Under the pieces are notes generated by a model, which was not told the origin of the DNA, made no database searches, and worked only from the letters and a program-made list of their open reading frames with translations. 64,000 nt of DNA from NCBI RefSeq assembly GCF_033439725.1, contig NW_026944385.1, positions 1,178,001 to 1,242,000 of the forward strand, written 5' to 3'. Source of the stretch: Neurospora tetraspora (lineage: Eukaryota; Ascomycota; Sordariomycetes; Sordariales; Sordariaceae). This document shows, piece after piece, positions 33,025-43,518 of this stretch (position 1 is its first letter; each line of letters begins with the position of its first letter). Position numbers and translations under genes: made by a program.

Positions 33025-33617
33025 GGTAGGCCTCTTCTTTTCTCGTTTTGTGCGTTTGGCATATCTCTCTCAACGTACATTCATCCTCTCTTCCCCCTTT
33101 GCCCGTTCCCGCCCCCCTTGCTTCTCTCTTCCAATACCCCTACGAAACTGAAACTCTCGTTCCGCATGCCTGGTTCCAGGTTCTTCTGCAAATATCCGTA
33201 CAAACCCATTGATTTGCGGGTAGGGACTTCAAGATTTGAACTCCAGGTTTTGGTTGCCAAGACAGTCAAGTCTCCTGCTGAATCTTTCAGTTTTATCGAT
33301 AGACAGAGTGGTGTCGAGTCCTTCAGCGCGACGGCGACGTGCACGGTACACTCTAGATGGGACGGAATGCCGTTTTACCCTTCACGTGCTGCCTAGGAGT
33401 CACATTTTTCACTTCACTGGACTTCGGGTGTATGAACACTGACGAAGATGTCCAGTCACTCCGCAAGCCTTCATCAACCGCCCCTCTCAAGAGTTACATA
33501 AAGGGCGCCTCTGGATTCCAGTCCTCAACTATTTCCTCTTCTTTATCGCGTCTTTGGCATCAACTCATGATCAAACATCATCACCCATAACAAATTCCTG
33601 GTCATAGTCTTTTCGAC
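33025..33617. other. Intergenic, nothing recognised
   Basis: Between members Q and R. Contains an AC-rich leader-like segment before 33618 (catcatcacccataac). No gene seen. Confidence 0.4.
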
Positions 33618-34294
33618 ATGCCCAGGTTACTTACATCCAACCCAGATGAGGTGTCTACCCCTCGTGAGGCATCCGGCCCCGGAACATCTCGCTCCACCGT
33701 GCCCGCATCAACCAGCAACACCAGAGCGAGTAAGTCTTCCTGAGCTCCCAGTGCATTAACGCCCACCAGGCAATGAGCGGCCGCTAACATCTCCGTACTA
33801 CTCATAGCAGCTGTTTCCGCGCCCCGCCATACCCTACTTCCGATGGCATTCAGGATCATTCCGATCAATCGGATCAGTATGTCACACCCAACCACCTCCT
33901 CCCACCCGACACTGACTTTTCCTCCTCACCGTTTGGTAGCCCGCGAAATCACCCAAAACAGCACCGTCATCCCCATCCGCCCACAGATTGCACTCAAGGC
34001 CCGCGAAGTCATCCAGAAGGCCTTGATGGATGGAACTCAGGTTGAGACAATCGAGATGGCTCTCACTAAGCTGCTTTCAAACTTTAATTACCTCTGGGGT
34101 TGGGGTCGTTATAAGGACAAGTGGGTGGGGGTTACCGTTGGGTTGCTTAATGAGATGATGGCTGTCTTGAAGGGTATGCGACTTCCTTTGCCCCTGCCGG
34201 TCGCTAGTATTGGTGGTCGTAAGTACCTCTAGGCTGACGTTTTGGTGTAGAGGATCGGTTGGAGGATGGTGTTTCGAACCTTTCAGCTACGTAG
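33618..34294 (+). CDS. Island family member R (4 exons)
   Basis: Exons 33618-33729, 33811-33876, 33940-34173 and 34251-34294, all phase 1, 151 residues. Exon 1 is Pro/Ser/Thr-rich (TPREASGPGTSRSTVPASTS). Exon 2 (APRHTLLPMAFRIIPINRI) aligns with exon 2 of G and L, including the I-P-I-x-x-I end. Exon 3 is the helical domain (IPIRPQIALKAREVIQKAL, IEMALTKLLSNFNYLW, VGLLNEMMAVLK). The tail EDRLEDGVSNLSAT is shared with member Q. Exon 3 starts with ACCCGCGAA-type codons also found at the same place in Q. This is a complete, compact copy. Confidence 0.7.
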
Positions 34295-35435
34295 TAGTAG
34301 GTTATTTCAGCTTTCTCCTGCTAGGCCCATTGCTTGGGTCTCTTCGTCTAGTTTGAGCCCCGTCTTTACTTGCCTTTGGTCCCTTCAGCGTTTCTATGAC
34401 TTTCTCGAAAAGGGGTTCTTATATCCAGATGTTGTTGTTCTCTTCCGTCTTCGATGTACATGCACTGCCAATGTGTTACAGGGGATCATGCGCTGTATTA
34501 TAGCGGGCTTCTCTTCGAATTGTCGGGATGTTCCCTGCTCTTCCCATACCCCTGTCCGTCAATCGGGACCTCGCACTCTCCACTCGCACTCTCCACCGGC
34601 ACTTGGTGACATCCTACAGCGCTTATGCCCGCTATAACCCAAAAGTTTACAGCGCTCAGCATTCGGGTAGGGCATGCACGACGCAGGGGGTTCCCGGTTC
34701 AGGGGCCAAGTCAACAGACCAAAACATGAAGGAACGAACGCATTTCGAGATGGTGAACCACGACAAATTATTCACCTTTTTTTCGACTCGAATGCATCTT
34801 TTGATTTGCATTAACTTCTTCTGGTTGCCTGTTAGTGTTCTATGCGTAAGAACTGACAATTGATCCCACCGTGGTGCCACCATCGAGGAGTGTCCGAGTG
34901 AATGCCCGCGGGACAGCAATAGTATGGGGCCGGCTTGGTTGGCGGTCCTAATGCAGGGGCTCGGGAGAAGAAAACAACAGCAAGGGAAAATAAGGAAACA
35001 GATATATAAACTCTGCTCGTATGGAACTCCAACGAGTGGTACTCAGGGCACTCGTCAACCGAAGTCAATGTTCTCTATATTGTAGGTCACCGACCCTGAA
35101 CGCCATCACTCGCCGGTTGGTGTTACGCCTTTTCACATGAACCTGGCGATGGCTTCAAACGCGTGCGAACCTGAACCAATGAACGAGAAAGGAAACCTTG
35201 CCCATAACCCTTCACTCTATGTCCCGCAGCAACCTGTGAGAACTTGACGGCAAACCTGAAGTGATTCGGTTACATTACAGGCGTTCTTTCTCTTTCGCCG
35301 GTCTTGATTTTGCTCTTCCTTTCCACCAAGATTCCGGCTGTCTTCACCAGGATATACCGACGATCCTTCGCCAAACATTTGATCACCACCTTCAAGGAGG
35401 CTTCGCGTACATTACCTTGAAGACCTGTCGCAACC
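34295..35435. other. 1.1-kb intergenic gap
   Basis: Between members R and S. Overlapping short frames on both strands, none with a family exon signature. The last 150 bases before 35436 look like a promoter and leader. Confidence 0.35.
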
Positions 35436-36113
35436 ATGCTGACCAGGGCCGAGGCTAGGCGTATGGAACGCCTAGAATTGGACGCGATTGATGCGCTTGC
35501 GTCGCTCTGGGCGGCAGCCCATCCAGTCGCTACCCTGGATGCTTCTACCAGCGTTGTGGCTGCGCGTCTACCAAGGCTTCAGCCCGCCCCTGATGTCCCT
35601 CGGAAGGAAAAAACTGGCACTGACGCCACCATCCGTAGAGGTAGGCTTCCTACTCGCTGCACCTTCTAGCGCATTGGAAGAGCCGACTAAAAAATGTCCT
35701 AGACAAGCCCATCCTGCCTATGACCACCGGTCCAAATAAGGCAACCAAGATGGCCAGCTTCACTAGACGTGACCTCCGCAAAGCTGCACTAAAGCTCATC
35801 AACAAAGCAAAGAGAGATGGCCCTCTCAATGCTCTCTACGACTTAAAGCACGGAGTTGACCGTGCTCTTCGGGACCTCAATGACCCGAAGAGGCCTAGGA
35901 TGGTTTGCAAATGTCGCCTCGAGTTGGAGATTTCTGTGCTAAAAGAAATAAAGAAGGAGCTTGTTGGTATGCTATTCAAGTCCCCGTCCCTTGATGGCAA
36001 TGATTTGAATATGAACTGACCGCAGTTCGCCCACAGTGCGTGTGCCGAAGCCCAAGCTCAAGCCTTGGAGCGTGAACGGCATCACCAAGGTCATATACCT
36101 TCCTAGTAGTTGA
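35436..36113 (+). CDS. Island family member S (3 exons; exons 2 and 3 fused)
   Basis: Exons 35436-35640, 35703-35966 and 36037-36113, phase 1, 181 residues. Exon 1 begins MLTRAEARRMERLELD. The second exon carries both the short pre-domain segment (DKPILPMTTG) and the helical domain (FTRRDLRKAALKLINKAKR, LKHGVDRALRDL, LELEISVLKEIKKELV) with no intron between, so the usual intron 2 is absent here. The last exon is basic (VRVPKPKLKPWSVNG); an alternative acceptor 11 bases upstream gives a shorter, less likely tail. The exon-2 donor at 35640 is GTAGGC. The solo LTR at 36208 lies 94 bases beyond the stop. Confidence 0.65.
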
Positions 36114-36207
36114 ATGGCCGACCTCAGCATCGTACTGTTATCCAAGAGCGTTGAGTCCGAGCCCTGTGCCTGAGTAGTCATATGTAACTACCTCGGCTGG
36201 GACTTGG

Positions 36208-36480
36208 TGTTACGATCCAATAAGGGATCACTTATGTAAGCAGCTAGGTAGACCAATCAGGGCCGCGCCGGGCGCCGGCGCCGTGAGTAAACGGCGCCGC
36301 GGCCACGGCGCAGCGGCGCACACTGAAGGACCAGTATATAAAGAAGGCCTTCCCAGGCCTTCTGTCTACTGAGCTCTTCAGCAAGCAATAGCTTTCACAA
36401 TCGACCAGTACCTTTTGGCTACTACTACCGTTGATCATATTCCCAGCGATATACTCCTGTGCTTGTAACGGTTCGTCACA
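36208..36480 (+). mobile_element. Solo LTR 2, downstream of member S
   Basis: 273 bp, TGTTACGATCCAAT to GGTTCGTCACA, flanked by the 5-bp direct repeat CTTGG (36203-36207 and 36481-36485). Ends, TATA region and the last 150 bases match solo LTR 1 at 14950 closely. The middle (about 36260-36320) differs and is GC-rich and palindrome-prone (ggcgccggcgcc). It is the same LTR family with a divergent U3-like part, and no internal element sequence is left. Confidence 0.85.
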
Positions 36481-36485
36481 CTTGG

Positions 36486-37257
36486 GCGCCAATGGGCTGT
36501 CCTTGACCCTTGCCGGAGGACGTCTTGTATGTACCTCCCTCCAACCGCAAGGTCGTTGCACAGTTCCATTCTAACGGTGCTGTTTACTACTAGATACCAC
36601 GACACAAGATGCTTTATGGAAGAGATGGGGTTTTATAGAGACCCGAAGCTTGTTCTTCAAACCTGGAAGCCATAGGGACATGGATACACGGTCACGGATC
36701 TTTGCCTCATATCCCTCTTACTTTGGCCAGAGATATAGGACGTCTTGCAGTGGCTTCAAATCATCTTCCTTCTTCTGTTTCAGAAACGGATAGTTGATTG
36801 GGATGGGTAATAGAATAGATTGAGATAGCTTTCTTACTATGGGAACCTTCTGCACTAGAGATAGCCAGCTCTTTTTAGCAGTAACAATTCTAGGTGCAAA
36901 ATGTATAGGTGCCCATCCTACGTCATATCAAGTCTTGTGTTTGGTAGGAGCCGGTAAACATCTGTCATTTTTGAGCGAACAGTGAACCGAAACTGAAAGT
37001 ATGAGCATGGACGTAATTGTGGGTACAGTCCGGCCGTGTTCAAACTGGAAGTCACGGACGGACACCGGTCTCGTTTGAAATAGATTTCACTCCAGATTCA
37101 CAAATGTTTTACTCGTACTTTCCTCATCCATTCTCAAACTCAACTACTTCCTACAAACAACCACATCAACACACCTTAGCTCCTTCTACAACTTTCACAG
37201 CAGTCAAAAGTCACACAAAAACAATCGCCTTGTGTCCTGATCTTTACCGCCATCACC
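36486..37257. other. Intergenic with a duplicated flank
   Basis: The segment at about 36715-36800 (ggccagagatataggacgtc onward) closely resembles 37970-38050, downstream of member T. The two genes S and T therefore sit next to related 3' flanks, or a copy of T was lost here. The end of the interval is an AC-rich leader for member T. Confidence 0.45.
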
Positions 37258-37898
37258 ATGTTGACCAGGTCCCAGTCACGCGGCAAGCAGCAAGAGGCGA
37301 CCGAGGCATGGGAGATTTTGGAGGCAAGCACAATTTTGATGTCCATGGCATCAAGTGTCATCGACGAGGGGCATCAACCCGTTGACAAACTTCCATCTCC
37401 CAACATTGCCGTCTTCGCACCTGCCCAGGGACAAGCAGGAAGAAGCCCGCTGATCAAGCGCCGGCGCGATCACCTTCGCGTCAAGCTGGCAGCATCACTT
37501 TCGGCCGGTAAGCCAGTCCAGTGACCAGTCTCATTTTGATACCCCGCGTTTTTGGATCAGTATTGACTAACCATGTGCATTTCCAGATCAACTCGTATTC
37601 ATACGCGAGGTGGCAACGGACCTCATCAGGGAGTCCAGAAACGCGAGCGACTTGCTCGAACTTAAGAGAGAGGCGATCACCCATGGTAGCGCCCTTGACA
37701 TGTGCTGTCCCAAGATTTTCGAGGATGAGTTCACGGTGAAAAAGATGATCCTCTCTTTTGAGGTTGTCGACCTGGTGGACGGTAGGTCTACACCAAATTC
37801 CTGTTATAAGGGCCATTAGCTGACCATCATCTCGTGCAGAGGAGCTTCGCGCGCTGGGATTGTCTCGTTTCTGCGGGTACCTCTGGATTTTTACCTAG
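37258..37898 (+). CDS. Island family member T (3 exons)
   Basis: Exons 37258-37507, 37587-37781 and 37840-37898, all phase 1, 167 residues. Exon 1 starts MLTRSQSRGKQQ and contains WEILEASTILMSMASSVI and a basic end (IKRRRDHLRVKLAASLSA). Exon 2 is a shorter helical domain of 65 codons (FIREVATDLIRESRN, ELKREAITHG, VKKMILSFEVVDLVD). The last exon (EELRALGLSRFCGYLW) is hydrophobic. Its nearest relative is member U: the domain exons have identical length and about half identical residues, and the intron ends ttccag|ATCAACT and ttagctgacc are shared. A tandem duplicate. Confidence 0.7.
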
Positions 37899-38405
37899 TT
37901 AGGTCCCGTCTACATAGCTTGACTCATAGCAGTCCAATTCTTTGCGTCATCACCCTCTTACTCGTACCTGGCCAGAGAAATAGGACGTCTGCCAGTAGCT
38001 TTAGCAAGTCCTCTCCCTTCTTCTGTCTTGGAAGCGGATGGTGGACTGGTTCGGAGTATAGAATAAATTTAGCGAACTTTTTTTTAGCATTGACACCAGT
38101 TTCAGACGTATCTTGATACCTCCCTCTGATACCTAAGGTATATACTACCGTAGTATTCCTGGTGCACACTCCGTTTGCTTTTTCGAATTCCGCTCCTTCC
38201 ACGTCCGCACAAGTTCAGACCCCACTACTGCCTCTCACCACAGCGACTTCCAGCAGTCGAGCACTTCCGTCTACCCACTTTACGTGATTTTTTTCTCCTG
38301 TACACTCAAACCTCACACAAACTTTGATCGGTCTTTCCCGTCAACAATCACATCATCATCATATCAACGCGCTCACAATAACGTAACAAAAAGCAGAACA
38401 TAAAG
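37899..38405. other. Intergenic, duplicated flank between members T and U
   Basis: Contains the copy of the flank also seen at 36715-36800 and a long AC/TC-rich leader before 38406. No gene seen. Confidence 0.45.
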
Positions 38406-39018
38406 ATGGCCAACGAGCAGGAGATCCTGGAGGCAAGCTCCATCCTCACGTCCATGGCATCTTCGGCCGTTCATAGACTACAAACACCCGTCGACGATAC
38501 CACGTCTCCCAACATTGCGGCGCCCGTACCTCCTCAAACTCGAAGCATAACCACGCTCTGGCATCCGCGCGGTCGCCTACCATTCCAATTTGCCAAAGCT
38601 CTTTCCGCTGGTAAGTTGCCTCTATGCCCTGATTTAGTGCTTCATTGTTCCGACTCACTAACCTGTCACTTCCAGATCAACTCAACTTCATAAATCAGGT
38701 GGCAACAGAGCTGATCGGTGAAGCTAGAAGCCTGAGCGACCTGCATGAGCTGAGGGTTGATGCCATTACCAGCTGGGGCGCATATGAGAGCTGTGCTCCG
38801 GAGATTTTTAAGGATGAGGTTGTCGTGAAGAAGATGATTTTGTGCTATGAAGTCATCGAGCAGGTGGACGGTACGTTCTGCTCCAGATGAAGATTCGTCT
38901 TTGAAGTTCCATTAGCTGACCGTCATGTCGCACAGCCAAGCCTCGCGACTTGAACTTGGTCTGCTTCCTTGGTGGTTCGACCAGCCAACCTGGAACTTCG
39001 AACTTGTGTCACTCGTAA
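38406..39018 (+). CDS. Island family member U (3 exons)
   Basis: Exons 38406-38610, 38676-38870 and 38936-39018, all phase 1, 160 residues. Exon 1 starts MANEQEILEASSILTSMASS and lacks the MLTRSQSRG segment of T. It shares the SPNIAxxxPxQ part. Exon 2 is the helical domain (FINQVATELIGEARS, ELRVDAITSW, VKKMILCYEVIEQVD). The last exon (AKPRDLNLVCFLGGS and a polar tail) shares no similarity with that of T even though the preceding intron ends are alike, so the tails have diverged or been replaced. Confidence 0.7.
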
Positions 39019-39485
39019 GGCTGGTGTTCAAGGATCGCGACTCCTTCATCAATCACGGCCTACCTACCTCTACACACATGTACATGCCACGAAGCAGGAA
39101 GTTTCAGCAATAAAAATCTCGGTTTACCATTCATCCTTGACCCCCTCTGTCTGGAATAGCATTATCCCATCTCTATGAGTCCCAGATACGTGAATGTGAC
39201 TCGCCTTCTGTAGAGGTAGGCATGAGCAAACGGCTACGTCCAAGTGAAGGGTGATGGTAGGTTGGTTGAGTTTTCAGGTTCGTGAGGTTTCCGCACCAAC
39301 AAACCTGTAGGGTTCACATACAGGTTGCGAACATTCACCCGTACGCAGTCGGTTCAAAGCTTGGCTTTACTTCTAGAGGTATTTACCACACACCTTGCCT
39401 GAACCGAGGAGACAGGACCTGACTCTGCCACCACACCACAGACGACCTGGACCACGTCGACAGGGAGCAACACGAAGCAACCCTG
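39019..39485. other. Intergenic, nothing recognised
   Basis: Between members U and V. Two TAGAGGTA words occur (about 39211 and 39373). No gene or repeat is recognised otherwise. Confidence 0.4.
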
Positions 39486-40159
39486 ATGCCAAACGTCCCA
39501 GCTCACGACAAGCCCGAAACCGACAAAACGCCTTCTCCAATAAACGTTATGGCACCAAATGTCACGACCCGCGCCCAAAGGCGCCGGAGAAAAGAGGCCA
39601 AGAGGGCGGCCAAGAGGGCGGCCCAGGAGCTGAGGGAAGCTCGCCGTCAATACGACGTCGAGAACCCCGGTGAGATCAGGAAACGTGGTAAGTGAGGCAA
39701 CCAGGTGTATTCCTTCTACAGATAACTCCATGAGACCATCAAGATGTCCTTTCATTCACTGACCAAGGGCCATGCTTTAGTGTCGATCAAGAAGCATCGC
39801 GAAATCGCCTCACGAACAGTCCAAAAGGCAGCCGAGGACGGGGAGGAAGCCCTCCGCGTTCTCCAGCGACAGATTTGGATCCAGAGGCAATGGTACGGCT
39901 TGTCTACCTACACCTTTCCACTGCGCTATGAACATCACTGCCGCTTGCTGTATCTGAACGAGCACCTGGCGCAGATTGAGGGTAAGTACAGTGTCTCCTG
40001 GTACCAAACTTGAAAGAACGACAAACTAACTATTCTGGGTCTCTTCCAGCCAAGTTGTCCATGTACGAAGAGGAAGTCAACTTGAAGCCTAGGCGCTCCG
40101 AGCGCCTTCGCCAGCAGGGCCTCCGAGCCATCGTCAAGTTGGGCAGGCGCTCGAAGTAA
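39486..40159 (+). CDS. Island family member V (3 exons, basic ends)
   Basis: Exons 39486-39687, 39781-39981 and 40050-40159, all phase 1, 170 residues. Exon 1 is strongly basic (TTRAQRRRRKEAKRAAKRAA). Exon 2 is the helical domain (SIKKHREIASRTVQKAAED, then EALRVLQRQIWIQRQWYG and HHCRLLYLNEHLAQIE). The last exon is basic (NLKPRRSERLRQQGLRA, KLGRRSK) with a RRSxRL motif also seen near the end of exon 1 in member J. Exon 2 follows a gctttag acceptor after a cactgacc branch. Probably a nuclear protein by composition. It is the last member of the array on the right. Confidence 0.65.
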
Positions 40160-41168
40160 TGGACAAAACCGCAACGAAGGATGAAGATCCAGGTCATCTT
40201 AAATGTTTGCCAGCAAAGATCGCACTGAGGAGATCCAAACATATGGGCTATTTGAAGCCTATGCCGAGCTAGCATGCCCACCGCCTCCTGTTCCCTGACG
40301 ATGCGCGGCACATTGTCAAGGTAAGCGATCGTTATCTTCCTTCTTTGGTGGTAAAGGAATGTGAACTAACCCCAAGTTGAGCCAGAACACGTCCTGCGCG
40401 AGCTTTCGAGCCGAGGCGCTCTCAGCAACAGAATGAAAAGCGCCCGTGGATCGTCATGGTCGTTGAACTGGCCCAGTGCTCGTAGAATTAGTGAAAGACT
40501 GAAGGACGAATCGAATCCCACACTGTCCTCCAATTCCATTGCCCTTCCATTGTTCCATGCCGACCATTGTGAAAATCATGCCATCCAAGTGACGTCCATT
40601 GTCTGCCCACCCTCACACCGCCACCGAATCTTCCGTCCATGCGAACGTCACCTCGAGTCCAGTCCTCGACAGATCTCCCCGAAGCCATGTCCAGTCGCAT
40701 CAAAGCGGCTAAATGATGCTCCTCGGCCTTCTAGGCCCCCCTACCGCACTAAAACACCAGCAATTCTCATCTCGGCTATATGGGTACTGCAACCCCTCCG
40801 AAATGCAACGAAAATCCAGGGTGCAAGCCCTTGACGATGCGTCGATGTCACCCTCCGGGGCTCCGGGCTCCGCCTTGGCGCTCGTCTATCTCCTAGCTTC
40901 TTTTCGATGGTCTGATAGATCCAGGATTGGTGTTTCGGAAGATTCTACTTTGGAAGGTGCCAAGAACTGGGGAACTGGGAAAAAGCAATATGGGAGGTTG
41001 ATCGGAGGCTCAAAGGCCGGTTAAACACCAGGGGGACGTGGATCCTGAGTTCGAGTACAAGAAGCTCGCCTCGTCCTGCTTTTGAGTTCTCTGAGCTTTT
41101 GGTCCGCATCCTCTGCTTCCTCCCATCCGGCACGGACCAAACCCTCACCAGCTCACCAGCTCACCACC
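40160..41168. other. 1-kb intergenic region closing the island
   Basis: A 133-residue Pro/Ser/Arg-rich frame at 40433-40834 has no recognisable domain or splice pattern and is probably chance. The last part is the promoter of the deacetylase gene. Confidence 0.35.
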
Positions 41169-42083
41169 ATGCTCGCCGAAACCTTCATCTCCGCGGCCCT
41201 CCTCGCCACCACGGCCCTCGCCGCCCCGGCGCCCAACCCTATCCATCTCATGACCCGCGCTCCCAACCCGGGTATCGTCATTACCAAGTGCGCCCAGCCC
41301 GGCATGCTCGCTCTCGCCTACGATGACGGTCCGTACCAGTACACCTCCAGGCTGGTCGACATCCTCGACGCCGCTGGTGCCAAGGCCACCTTCTTCTGGA
41401 CCGGCACTCTGTACGGATGCATCTACAACCAGGCCGCGGCCGTGAAGAAGGCGTTTGCTAGTGGTCATCAGCTTGCTTCGCATACTTGGTATGTTGTTGT
41501 TGTCCTGGCCGGGGCTGTTTACCGAGCCCCTGACCCCTGCATGGGCTTGTGACACTACCATGCTCAAGTCAAAACACTCCCTCGCATCATCCTCGAACCA
41601 CCCCAAAAGACCATAGACATACTAACAGAAACCAACAGGACCCACTCCCACATGTCCTCCATGTCCGCCTCCCAAATCACCACCGAAATGACCAAAGTCG
41701 AAACCGCCTTCGCCAACCTCATCGGCAAAAAGCCGCTCTACATGCGTCCCCCTTACCTCGAAACCGGCGGGCAAGTCCTTCCCGTCCTGAAATCGATGAA
41801 CTACAAGGTGATCACGGACGACATCGACACCGGTGACTGGAACAACCAGACGCCGGCGCAGTCGGAGGCCAAGTTCACTCAGGCCGGGGCCGGAGGCAAT
41901 GGTCATATCCCCCTGATGCATGAGGTGTATTCGACGACGGTGAATACGTTGACGCCGTGGTTGATTAATTGGGCGAAGCAGAATGGTTTGAGACTAGTTA
42001 CGGTGGCGGAGTGTTTGGGGGATAAGGGGGGGGAGTATCAGAGTGCGAGTTTTCCGGTGCAGCCGGGGCCGTTTTCGTGCTAG
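41169..42083 (+). CDS. Secreted polysaccharide (chitin) deacetylase, CE4
   Basis: Exons 41169-41488 and 41639-42083, 254 residues. A signal peptide (MLAETFISAALLATTALA, cleavage near APAP) precedes a NodB-type domain. Its five motifs are all visible: AYDDGP (catalytic base and metal aspartate), HTWTH span form HTW/THSH (metal histidines, formed across the splice), RPPY, DTGDW, and LMHE. It should remove acetyl groups from chitin or chito-oligomers in the cell wall or outside the cell. No chitin-binding module is seen and the length fits a single-domain fungal enzyme. Activity on chitin rather than another acetylated glycan is inferred from the family. Confidence 0.93.
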
Positions 42084-42489
42084 GTGGGCGGTTGGAGTAA
42101 GTTGAGGGCTGGGGCAGGAGGAACGAAGGGTATAAGGGGTTCAATGGGGACGGAAAATGGGGAGTCTTGATGTTTCTATCTGGCTACACTAGGCAGAGTA
42201 AGGTATCGTACAAAAGAGATCGGTCTCAAAGCCGGAGTTGAAGTCTGCAGTGCGACTCGCAGCGGTAATCCTCCAAGGTGCCTGCCTTCATGCGGGCAGA
42301 GTCAAAGGTGTGGTAGCACTGCTGCTGCCGTCCAGTTATCGTGGATGTTCCCCGCCCTCGGCTGGAGCCTATCGTACATGTACAGGTATAAGAACAGATC
42401 CAATGCTCATCGAGCCCAGTCGCCAGTCCTCTTCACATCTCAGCTCCCCCGTCCCTGTCTTCATCATCACCGGGCCAAATTAACCCAAT
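42084..42489. other. Intergenic, nothing recognised
   Basis: 406 bases between the deacetylase stop and the methyltransferase start. No gene or repeat is seen. Confidence 0.5.
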
Positions 42490-43386
42490 ATGTCGTCCAA
42501 TCAGCAACCGCCTTCAACCTCACCAGCGCAGCAAGTCGAAGAACCAACCTCCAACCCCACCCCCCTCTCCAACAACACCCTCTTCACAACCCTCTGTCCC
42601 TCCTACGAACTCGCCTTCGCCAACATCCCCGCCCGCGACTCCTCCCTCTCCTGGCTTCTCGCCCAACTCGCCTACCACGACACCTTCCCCCCTCACCCTC
42701 GCCCCTGGATCCACGACGCTTTGCCTCCCCACCTCCAGCGTAAACGCATCCTGGACATCGGCAGCGGCACCGGCCGCCCTGTCTGCTCCGCACTGGCTGA
42801 AGCGGGCCATTCAGTGCTGGGGATTGATCTGTGTCCTACCATGGTCGAGTTCGCGAAGGGGAACGTCGCTTCGTTGTATCCCGATGGAAGGGCGGAGTTC
42901 GTGGAGGTGGATGTTAGAGAGTTCGAGCCGGAGAGGGATGATCCGTTCTTTAAGGCGCAGGCAAAAGTCATGGGGGCTAGAGGTGTGAATCGGGAGGAGG
43001 GAGATCCGGAGGGGTATCATGCCGTGACGCCGTATTTCTCGTTGCTGGCTGGGTTTGAGACGCGAAGGGAGATAAGAGAGGTGATTAGGAAGGTGTACCA
43101 TTGGTTTAGAGAGGGCGGGCTGTTTGTGTTCGCTACGGTGCCGATGGATGTCGAGGGGGAGGTGATTGAGTGGTTGGGAAAGCCGGTGACGGTGTCGAGT
43201 TTGAGTCGAAGCCAGGTGTTGGAGGTGGTTAGGGAGGTCGGGTTCGAGGTTGAGTGGGAGATGACGAGGAAGTTTGCGCCGAAGGCGGTGGAGGCGGGGA
43301 TCTTGAAGCCGGAGGAGGCGGAGAAGGCCTGGGAAGAGGAGCATTTGTTTGTTTATGCGGTTAAGACGTGGTATCCGGAGGAGTAG
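42490..43386 (+). CDS. Class I SAM-dependent methyltransferase
   Basis: 298 residues, single exon, opening with a low-complexity Ser/Pro/Gln stretch. Motif I is clear (RILDIGSGTGRPVCSALAEA), followed by the acidic residue of strand 2 (VLGIDLCPTMVEFAK) and the post-motif VEVDVREFEP. The second half has a typical beta-sheet extension (FREGGLFVFATVPMDV). The substrate cannot be told; small-molecule methylation is usual for this family in fungi. It is convergent with the SET-domain gene, 132 bases from its stop. Confidence 0.85.
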   Translation: MSSNQQPPSTSPAQQVEEPTSNPTPLSNNTLFTTLCPSYELAFANIPARDSSLSWLLAQLAYHDTFPPHPRPWIHDALPPHLQRKRILDIGSGTGRPVCSALAEAGHSVLGIDLCPTMVEFAKGNVASLYPDGRAEFVEVDVREFEPERDDPFFKAQAKVMGARGVNREEGDPEGYHAVTPYFSLLAGFETRREIREVIRKVYHWFREGGLFVFATVPMDVEGEVIEWLGKPVTVSSLSRSQVLEVVREVGFEVEWEMTRKFAPKAVEAGILKPEEAEKAWEEEHLFVYAVKTWYPEE

Positions 43387-43518
43387 GCGGAGAGTTCGAC
43401 GCGTTAGGTCGGTGGCGATCCGAGTTATCGGTTGGGCAGCACGCGGCACATGCGGTTGTGCCTTTCTGTGTGCGAGTTTCGGTTGTTGTACAGGACTCTT
43501 ACATTCTCTGAGGTGGCC

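Noticed and set aside
8300-40200. CRISPR array or tRNA cluster in the island
   Set aside because: Repeats are coding exons separated by unique sequence, not spacer arrays, and I found no cloverleaf-like tRNA candidate.
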